Assembly (NCBI GenBank): GCA_023391015.1
Contig: JAEWBT010000082.1
Location: 1 to 5,302 of the forward strand
Direction of reading: 5' to 3'
Source of the DNA: Bacteroidota bacterium
Lineage (GTDB): Bacteria > Bacteroidota > Bacteroidia > Chitinophagales > Chitinophagaceae
Length of the DNA stretch: 5,302 bases
This document shows positions 1 to 5,302 of this stretch, one piece after another. Position 1 is the stretch's first letter. Each line of letters begins with the position of its first letter. A program made the translations under genes and the position numbers. Under the pieces are notes generated by a model. The model was not told the origin of the DNA. It did not search any database and saw nothing but the letters and a program-made list of their open reading frames with translations.

Positions 1-2
1 TA

Positions 3-479
3 TTACAGTTTTTGCAACAATACCGTGGCTGTAGCCACGACGCCTTCTTCGCGGCCAATAAAGCTCATGTGTTCAGCCGTAGTGGCTTTAATGGAAATGT
101 CTTCTTTGGAAATATGCAGGATGTGAGCAATCGTTTTTTGCATCAGCTCCACATGGGTAGAAATCTTAGGTGCTTGTAGCAGCAGCGTGCAGTCGGCATT
201 GATGAGCCAGTAGCCTTTTTCCCGAATCATGCTGTAGCAGCGTTGAAGCAGTACCTTGGAATCAATGCCTTTATAGCGGACGTCGGTGTCCGGAAAATGT
301 TTGCCAATGTCGCCGAGGCCGAGCGCGCCCAGCAGCGCGTCGCACAGCGCGTGGAGCAAAACATCGCCGTCGGAGTGGGCTACAGCGCCCTTGGAATGCG
401 GAATCTTTACGCCGCCGAGCCAAAATTCCTTGCCTTCTGCTAATTGGTGAAAATCAATGCCTTGTCCGATGCGATACAT
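3..479 (-). CDS. ispF: 2-C-methyl-D-erythritol 2,4-cyclodiphosphate synthase
   Basis: Cytosolic enzyme of the MEP (non-mevalonate) isoprenoid pathway. It cyclises 4-diphosphocytidyl-2-C-methylerythritol 2-phosphate to the 2,4-cyclodiphosphate with release of CMP, and the family works as a homotrimer with a divalent metal in each active site. The 158-aa product is the usual length for stand-alone IspF and is complete, with the TAA stop at the left edge. Visible motifs: the metal ligands D9 and H11 in GIDFH; HSDGD at 35-39 followed by the third ligand H43; GDIGKHFPDTD at 56-66; and KATTAE at 131-136, followed by the GREEGVVA stretch (142-149) that matches the GRGEGIA segment near the family C terminus. 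No IspD fusion is present. The ATG at 479 gives the standard MYRIGQGIDFH N terminus. No Shine-Dalgarno is visible. The gene lies downstream of hutU on the same strand, but a strong hairpin separates them, so its own promoter is likely, although I see no exact TAnnTTTG in the gap. Confidence 0.97.
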   Translation of the reverse strand: MYRIGQGIDFHQLAEGKEFWLGGVKIPHSKGAVAHSDGDVLLHALCDALLGALGLGDIGKHFPDTDVRYKGIDSKVLLQRCYSMIREKGYWLINADCTLLLQAPKISTHVELMQKTIAHILHISKEDISIKATTAEHMSFIGREEGVVATATVLLQKL

Positions 480-524
480 AAAATGGGATTAGGTGTGAGG
501 GTGTGTGGGAAAAGAAGGCAATAT

Positions 525-562
525 AAAGGGCAACAAGCGCAGGTGATTGCTTATTGCCCTTT
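525..562 (-). terminator. Hairpin between hutU and ispF, probable hutU terminator
   Basis: Arms 525-538 (AAAGGGCAACAAGC) and 549-562 (GCTTATTGCCCTTT) form a 14-bp stem around a 10-nt loop. Pair 534/553 is a C-A mismatch in plus-strand RNA but a G-U wobble in minus-strand RNA, so the minus transcript is fully paired. This matches the direction of hutU, which ends about 40 nt upstream. The minus-strand tail after the stem is short and mixed (TATATTGCC after the TTT of the stem). The better T-run (560-565) is on the plus strand, so the efficiency and direction of termination are uncertain. Confidence 0.6.
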
Positions 563-601
563 TTTACAGAAAAATTCCTGTTTGGGGGGAAACGACGTGG
601 G

Positions 602-2263
<1,662 letters not shown>

Positions 2264-2396
2264 GCGAGACAGTGGAAAAGACTTTTTATGAGATTGTGGC
2301 TAAAGGTAACGCGCATTTTTGCTGCGCTGGTATTTTGAAGGTATTTTTAAACATTCTCAAAGGCTGCGCGTCTCTGCGGTTGGTTCTTTATCTGAA
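2264..2396. promoter_or_regulatory. Divergent intergenic region, hutU / DUF922 gene
   Basis: This 133-bp gap must hold the start signals for two divergently transcribed genes. On the minus strand, TACCTTTA (plus coordinates 2301-2308) matches 7 of 8 positions of the Bacteroidota -7 consensus TAnnTTTG and lies 37 bp from the hutU ATG, but no TTG lies at a fitting -33 position. On the plus strand, TATTTTG (2331-2337) is a near-match with a spacer one base too short, 59 bp before the ATG at 2397. No clear operator palindrome is seen. The region is AT-richer than the flanking genes. Neither promoter call is firm. Confidence 0.3.
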
Positions 2397-3002
2397 ATGA
2401 AAAATACTTTTTTGAAAAGCTTTTTACTGCTGGTTTTGGTGTTTCTGGGTATCCAGACTTTTGCAAACAACCCGGTGGAAATGGTGGTGACCGTCCGTTT
2501 TGATAACAGTTTTCCGACCGACGGCAGCCTGCGCTACAACCGGCAGCGCCCGCTGACCTACGATGATTTTGTTGGTGTGGTTCCGGAAAATGCACCACCT
2601 GGTAACGTGGCCCAAACCGTAGCCGTTATTGGTTATCAGATGAAATCGCGCACGGTGGGCAACCGCACCGATGCGATTGTTACCCTATCGCTGGTGATGG
2701 CTCCCAACACTTCTTGGATGAAGCCTGCCGGGCGCACACCGGAAATTTTGCGCCACGAACAAACCCATTTCGATATTGCCGCTATCTATGCCTGCAAGCT
2801 GAAAGAACAGATTGCCTCGGCGGCTTTCCGGCCCGCCACTTTTAAGGAACAGCTTCGCCAGATCTACAACGACGCCAATCGCGCTACTGCCGAAGAGCAG
2901 GCCCGCTATGATCTGGAAACCCTTCATGGTATTGACCGCAACGAACAGGCCCGCTGGGAAGCAGAAATTGCCGAAAGACTGCGCGAGACGGTTTGCTTTT
3001 AA
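2397..3002 (+). CDS. Secreted DUF922-family putative zinc metalloprotease
   Basis: A 201-aa exported protein resembling the DUF922 family, which is common in Bacteroidota and has no established substrate. Residues 1-23 form a Sec signal peptide: a lysine at 2 and another at 7, a hydrophobic core at 8-19, and likely signal peptidase I cleavage after TFA (residue 23). There is no lipobox cysteine, so a periplasmic or secreted protein is expected rather than a lipoprotein. Family features: RPLTYDDFVGVVP around 51-63 (the family's 'LTWxDF.G' region); HEQTHFD at 120-126, an HExxH motif with H120, E121 and H124 as likely zinc/catalytic residues; and the C-terminal YDLETLHG (171-178) followed by an NEQARWEAEIAERL helix, also typical. 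Protease activity is inferred from HExxH only. An in-frame ATG at 2319 exists, but it would put 26 polar residues before the signal peptide, so 2397 is chosen. No Shine-Dalgarno is visible. The gene converges with purC, leaving a 19-bp gap. Confidence 0.85.
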   Translation: MKNTFLKSFLLLVLVFLGIQTFANNPVEMVVTVRFDNSFPTDGSLRYNRQRPLTYDDFVGVVPENAPPGNVAQTVAVIGYQMKSRTVGNRTDAIVTLSLVMAPNTSWMKPAGRTPEILRHEQTHFDIAAIYACKLKEQIASAAFRPATFKEQLRQIYNDANRATAEEQARYDLETLHGIDRNEQARWEAEIAERLRETVCF

Positions 3003-3008
3003 GAGGAC

Positions 3009-3018
3009 TTTCCGGAAA
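3009..3018. repeat. Iterated palindrome TTTCCGGAAA between convergent genes
   Basis: Perfect 10-bp palindrome that takes up half of the 19-bp gap between the DUF922 gene stop (3002) and the purC stop (3022-3024). It lies exactly 3 nt beyond the purC stop codon. It contains the TTCCGGAA 8-mer that recurs ten times in the window. With no loop and only 5-bp arms it is unlikely to act as an intrinsic terminator in RNA. Confidence 0.75.
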
Positions 3019-3021
3019 TAA

Positions 3022-3954
3022 CTATGGCTTTCCTTCCAGATTTTGCAACGCCTCGACTACCTGCGCTTCTACCTGCGTGTCCGAAAGGTCCTGGGGGCGG
3101 AACGTATGGCCGGTTACCTTTTCATACAGCTCAATATAGCGCTCGGAGATGCCCGTCACTACGGCGTTGGTCATTTCGGGAATTTGCTGGCCTTCTTTTC
3201 CGGAAAATCCGCCTGCCATCAGCCATTCGCGCACAAACTCTTTGGAAAGCTGTTTTTGAGGTTCTCCTTTTTGAAGCCGTTCTTCAAAGCCTTCTTCATA
3301 GAAATACCGCGAAGAATCGGGCGTGTGGATTTCGTCGATGAGATAAATGACTCCGTCGCGCTGCCCGAATTCATATTTGGTATCCACCAGAATCAGCCCG
3401 CGCTGCCGGGCAATTTCGCCGCCACGTTGGAAAAGCGCCTGTGCGTAGTTTTCCAGCTGTTCGTATTCGCCTTCCGGAACAATGCCCCGACGAATAATTT
3501 CTTCGCGGGAAATATCTTCATCGTGGCCTTCGTGGGCTTTGGTGGTAGGGGTGATAATCGGGTGGGGGAAAGGCTGATTTTCCACCATGCCTTCCGGCAG
3601 TGCCACGCCGCAGAGTTCACGCCCACCAGCCTTGTACGTCCGCCAGGCGTGGCCAGTCAGGTAGCCGCGCACCACCATTTCCACCGGATAGGTTTCGCAT
3701 TTCTTGCCGATGGTAACGTTCGGAGCGGGCACGACTTCTTTCCAGTTGGGCAGGATGTCGGCGGTCGCGTCGAGCATCTGGGCGGCAATACCGTTGAGCA
3801 CTGCGCCCTTGTAAGGAATGGGGCGGGGCAGCACCACATCGAAGGCTGAGATGCGGTCGGAGACCACCATCACCACGCGCTCGTTGCCGATGCTGTACAC
3901 GTCGCGGACTTTGCCTTTATAAAAACCGGTTTGATTGGGGAAGTTGAATTGCAT
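3022..3954 (-). CDS. purC: SAICAR synthetase (phosphoribosylaminoimidazole-succinocarboxamide synthase)
   Basis: Purine biosynthesis enzyme: ATP-dependent joining of aspartate to CAIR to form SAICAR, in the cytosol. The 310-aa product is the longer form of PurC seen in Bacteroidota and yeast-like enzymes, not the roughly 240-aa form of E. coli. Visible: the nucleotide-binding N terminus FYKGKVRDVYSIG (11-23); SDRISAFDVVLP (32-43); signature 1-like PVEMVVRGYLTGHAW (90-104); signature 2 LVDTKYEFG (189-197); and DEIHTPDSSRYF (207-218). All key blocks are present and the frame is open. The start is placed at the ATG at 3954 (MQFNFPNQTGFYKGKVRDVY), which fits the family. An in-frame ATG at 3993 would add a 13-residue hydrophobic stretch encoded by the T-rich face of a tandem repeat and overlapping the likely promoter. 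No Shine-Dalgarno is visible. No other pur genes adjoin it. Confidence 0.96.
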   Translation of the reverse strand: MQFNFPNQTGFYKGKVRDVYSIGNERVVMVVSDRISAFDVVLPRPIPYKGAVLNGIAAQMLDATADILPNWKEVVPAPNVTIGKKCETYPVEMVVRGYLTGHAWRTYKAGGRELCGVALPEGMVENQPFPHPIITPTTKAHEGHDEDISREEIIRRGIVPEGEYEQLENYAQALFQRGGEIARQRGLILVDTKYEFGQRDGVIYLIDEIHTPDSSRYFYEEGFEERLQKGEPQKQLSKEFVREWLMAGGFSGKEGQQIPEMTNAVVTGISERYIELYEKVTGHTFRPQDLSDTQVEAQVVEALQNLEGKP

Positions 3955-3960
3955 GGGGAA

Positions 3961-3996
3961 GTAGAAAGACAAAAGTAGAAAGACAAAAGACAAAAG
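3961..3996. repeat. 14-bp tandem repeat GTAGAAAGACAAAA, two full units plus partial
   Basis: GTAGAAAGACAAAA is repeated exactly and head to tail at 3961-3974 and 3975-3988. The core AGACAAAAG then occurs a third time at 3988-3996 (also at 3967-3975 and 3981-3989). The block starts 6 bp upstream of the purC ATG. It is purine-rich on the plus strand and pyrimidine-rich in the purC leader. Replication slippage is the likely origin. Confidence 0.85.
3970..3977 (-). promoter_or_regulatory. purC: Candidate purC -7 element TACTTTTG
   Basis: Read on the minus strand, TACTTTTG matches the Bacteroidota -7 consensus TAnnTTTG exactly and ends 15 bp before the purC ATG at 3954. It sits inside the 14-bp tandem repeat, so the match may be partly due to low complexity. 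Nearby TTTTG triplets upstream are closer than the usual -33 spacing. The leader would be very short, about 10 nt. Confidence 0.35.
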
Positions 3997-4010
3997 AGGA
4001 GGGCGAAAGT

Positions 4011-4052
4011 ATCAAGATATAAGAATCAAGACATAAAGATCAAGTTGTAGGA
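4011..4052. repeat. Degenerate 14-bp tandem repeat, three ATCAAG-headed units
   Basis: Three consecutive 14-bp units begin with ATCAAG at 4011, 4025 and 4039: ATCAAGATATAAGA, ATCAAGACATAAAG and ATCAAGTTGTAGGA. The head is invariant and the tail drifts. The period is the same as in the neighbouring exact repeat at 3961-3996, but the unit sequence differs. The block lies between the leucine dehydrogenase terminator hairpin and purC. No open frame or RNA structure is evident in it. Confidence 0.7.
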
Positions 4053-4082
4053 AAGCGCCAGGAGGCGCGTTCTTTGCCCGGA

Positions 4083-4129
4083 AACAAAAACACCTGTCAG
4101 GTTTCCGAAACCTGACAGGTGTTTTTGTT
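4083..4129 (-). terminator. Perfect 22-bp hairpin downstream of leucine dehydrogenase
   Basis: Arms 4083-4104 and 4108-4129 are exact inverse complements, with only CCG (4105-4107) between them. The outer part is an A-tract/T-tract (AACAAAAACACC against GGTGTTTTTGTT), so either strand ends in a T-rich run, as in bidirectional intrinsic terminators. It lies 28 bp past the minus-strand stop at 4158 and is the natural terminator of that gene, insulating purC. Each arm also contains an odd palindrome, ACCTGTCAGGT at 4092-4102 and ACCTGACAGGT at 4110-4120. Confidence 0.8.
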
Positions 4130-4144
4130 GTAAAACGGTTACTA

Positions 4145-4154
4145 TTTCCGGAAA
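4145..4154. repeat. Iterated palindrome TTTCCGGAAA after the dehydrogenase stop
   Basis: Perfect 10-bp palindrome located exactly 3 nt beyond the minus-strand stop codon at 4158-4160, the same spacing as the copy after purC. It lies between that stop and the long hairpin at 4083-4129 and contains the recurrent TTCCGGAA 8-mer. Confidence 0.75.
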
Positions 4155-4157
4155 TGC

Positions 4158-5228
4158 TTACATCCGGGAGTGCACTTTCCCAATGTCGTCGATGCGCTGC
4201 TGAGCCAGACGCATGGCTGCTTTCTGGGTGTGGATGCCTTCGCGCTCGCTGAAATCAAAGATTTCGAGGGTGCGGTCGTAGATTTTTTCCACATTGCCTT
4301 TCACGCGGTCCACGTTGTAAGTCTCCAGCTCGGCAGCGACGTTGATGAGGCCACCGGCGTTGATCAGGAAGTCGGGCGCATACAGGATGCCGCGCTCGAT
4401 GAGCATCGGACCGTGTACGTTTTCGTCGGCCAGTTGGTTATTGGCAGCACCGGCCACCACGCTGGCCTTCATCTGTGCAATGGATTCGCTGTTGAGCGTG
4501 GCACCCAGCGCGCAGGGCGCGTAGATGTCCATGTCTTCGGCGAAAATATTATTGTTCTCCACAATGGCGATACCCGGATGTGCATCCTTGGCCATTTTGA
4601 GATTTTTATCGTTGATGTCAGAGATTTTCACCTTGGCACCGGCTTCTACGAGGTGGCCAACGAGATACTGACCCACGTGGCCCACGCCTTGCACCAGTAC
4701 GGTTTTGCCTTCGAGGCTATCGTTACCCCAGCGTTTTTTAGCCGCGGCTTTCATGCCGGTAAATACGCCATAGGCAGTGAAGGGAGAAGGGTCGCCGGAG
4801 CCGCCCATATATTCCGGAACGCCGGTAACGCTTTTGGTTTCGAGGGAGATAAACTCCATGTCGCGGGCCGAAGTATTGACATCTTCAGCGGTGATGTATT
4901 TACCGCCGAGCGAATCCACAAACTTGCCGTAGCGACGCCACAGCATTTCTGATTTGTTGGCCGGATCGGCGATGATCACCGCCTTGCCGCCGCCGAGGTT
5001 CAGTCCGGAAATAGCTGCCTTGTAGGTCATGCCACGGGAAAGGCGCAGGGCGTCCACAACGGCTTCGCCGTCGGTTTTATAGGGCCACAGCCGCGTGCCG
5101 CCGAGGGCCGGGCCGAGGGTGGTGTTGTGAATGGCAATAATGGCTTTGAGGCCGGATGCGGGATCCTGACAGAACACAACCTGCTCGTGCTCCATGTCCT
5201 GCATGAGTTGAAGAACGGAAGACTCCAT
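4158..5228 (-). CDS. Leucine dehydrogenase (Glu/Leu/Phe/Val dehydrogenase family)
   Basis: NAD-dependent oxidative deamination of a branched-chain amino acid to its 2-oxo acid and ammonium, in the cytosol; the reverse reaction can assimilate ammonium. The 356-aa length fits leucine/valine/phenylalanine dehydrogenases (about 350-370) rather than glutamate dehydrogenases (about 420-450). N-terminal catalytic domain, roughly 10-130: GPALGGTRLWPY (39-50), RLSRGMTYKAA (62-72) with substrate-binding K70, and GLNLGGGKAVI (75-85) with catalytic K82, equivalent to K68 and K80 of Lysinibacillus leucine dehydrogenase. C-terminal Rossmann domain, roughly 145-330: VLVQGVGHVG (177-186, GxGxxG) followed by acidic D204 in KISDIND, which favours NAD over NADP. 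Later blocks include APCALGATLN (237-246) and INAGGLINVAAE (289-300). Leucine preference over valine or phenylalanine is inferred from overall resemblance only. The ATG at 5228 fits the family; no Shine-Dalgarno is visible. Often named ldh or bcd elsewhere. Confidence 0.93.
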   Translation of the reverse strand: MESSVLQLMQDMEHEQVVFCQDPASGLKAIIAIHNTTLGPALGGTRLWPYKTDGEAVVDALRLSRGMTYKAAISGLNLGGGKAVIIADPANKSEMLWRRYGKFVDSLGGKYITAEDVNTSARDMEFISLETKSVTGVPEYMGGSGDPSPFTAYGVFTGMKAAAKKRWGNDSLEGKTVLVQGVGHVGQYLVGHLVEAGAKVKISDINDKNLKMAKDAHPGIAIVENNNIFAEDMDIYAPCALGATLNSESIAQMKASVVAGAANNQLADENVHGPMLIERGILYAPDFLINAGGLINVAAELETYNVDRVKGNVEKIYDRTLEIFDFSEREGIHTQKAAMRLAQQRIDDIGKVHSRM

Positions 5229-5250
5229 GCGTTAGAAAAAAGTTTGGGTG

Positions 5251-5258
5251 CAAACGTA
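5251..5258 (-). promoter_or_regulatory. Probable -7 element TACGTTTG of the dehydrogenase promoter
   Basis: Read on the minus strand, TACGTTTG is an exact match to the Bacteroidota -7 consensus TAnnTTTG, 22 bp upstream of the ATG at 5228. About 21 bp further upstream is TTTTC (plus 5280-5284 as GAAAA), a one-base deviation from the TTTTG-type -33 element. This spacing and the leader of roughly 15-20 nt make it the best promoter candidate in the window. Confidence 0.5.
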
Positions 5259-5274
5259 CAGCAGGCCCGGTGCA

Positions 5275-5296
5275 TTTCCGAAAATGTTTCCGGAAA
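5275..5296. repeat. Imperfect and perfect TTTCC(G)GAAA copies upstream of the dehydrogenase
   Basis: A perfect palindrome TTTCCGGAAA (5287-5296) is preceded 12 bp away by the near-copy TTTCCGAAAA (5275-5284). The near-copy covers the candidate -33 position. The pair may be a protein-binding site for the dehydrogenase promoter or simply two more instances of the genome-wide palindrome. Confidence 0.5.
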
Positions 5297-5302
5297 ATTA
5301 AA

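Noticed and set aside
2319..2396. A longer start for the DUF922 protein
   Set aside because: The 26 extra residues are polar and basic and would bury the signal peptide. The ATG at 2397 gives a standard Sec signal at the N terminus.
3043..3849. A 268-codon open frame on the plus strand
   Set aside because: It lies wholly antisense to purC, whose conserved motifs are in the opposite strand. The translation has no recognisable domain and has the composition expected of a mirror frame.
3955..3993. A 13-residue N-terminal extension of PurC that looks hydrophobic, like a signal peptide
   Set aside because: It is encoded by the T-rich face of a 14-bp tandem repeat and overlaps the candidate -7 element. 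PurC is cytosolic, and the family start fits the ATG at 3954.
3961..4052. A CRISPR array
   Set aside because: The units are 14 bp, head to tail without spacers, and no cas gene is present.
3955..4082. A purine riboswitch or structured leader upstream of purC
   Set aside because: The region is low-complexity period-14 repeat without paired helices or conserved riboswitch cores, and the likely leader is too short.
4083..4129. Terminal inverted repeat of an insertion sequence or an attachment site
   Set aside because: The arms are adjacent with a 3-nt gap, no transposase or integrase is nearby, and the position just after a stop codon with A/T-tract edges fits a terminator.
4170..4952. A 260-codon open frame on the plus strand
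   Set aside because: It is antisense to the leucine dehydrogenase gene, which carries all its family motifs. The antisense frame stays open because of codon bias in the real gene.

Overview
The window is an ordinary-looking chromosomal segment from a member of the Bacteroidota. The evidence is the family-level character of the proteins (a DUF922-type secreted HExxH protein, a long-form PurC and a leucine-dehydrogenase-type enzyme), start codons without Shine-Dalgarno sequences, and two exact TAnnTTTG hexamer-type -7 elements of the Bacteroidota sigma factor upstream of genes. Base composition is moderate (roughly half G+C by eye), which would fit a Saprospiria- or Chitinophagia-like lineage better than a low-GC Flavobacterium. 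That finer placement is inference only.

Layout, left to right. Minus strand: ispF (3-479, complete), a 122-bp gap with a strong hairpin (525-562), then hutU (602-2263). A 133-bp divergent region (2264-2396) separates hutU from a plus-strand gene for a secreted DUF922-family putative metalloprotease (2397-3002). That gene converges with purC (3022-3954, minus) across only 19 bp. A 203-bp intergenic stretch follows, carrying two blocks of period-14 direct repeats and a perfect 22-bp hairpin. Next is a leucine dehydrogenase-type gene (4158-5228, minus), with its likely promoter at the right edge.

Functionally the genes are a mixture: isoprenoid precursor synthesis (MEP pathway), histidine degradation, an exported protein of unknown role, purine synthesis and branched-chain amino-acid deamination. 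There is no sign of one co-regulated operon. The minus-strand genes are separated by gaps containing hairpins, so they appear to be separate transcription units. I see no tRNA, rRNA, CRISPR array, transposase, phage or defence gene.

The most unusual signal is not a gene. The 8-bp palindrome TTCCGGAA occurs 10 times in 5.3 kb (about 0.08 expected for random sequence). It lies in coding sequence in two reading frames and in three of the intergenic gaps, and twice it sits exactly 3 nt after a stop codon. It looks like a highly iterated palindrome of this genome, comparable in kind to HIP1 of cyanobacteria.
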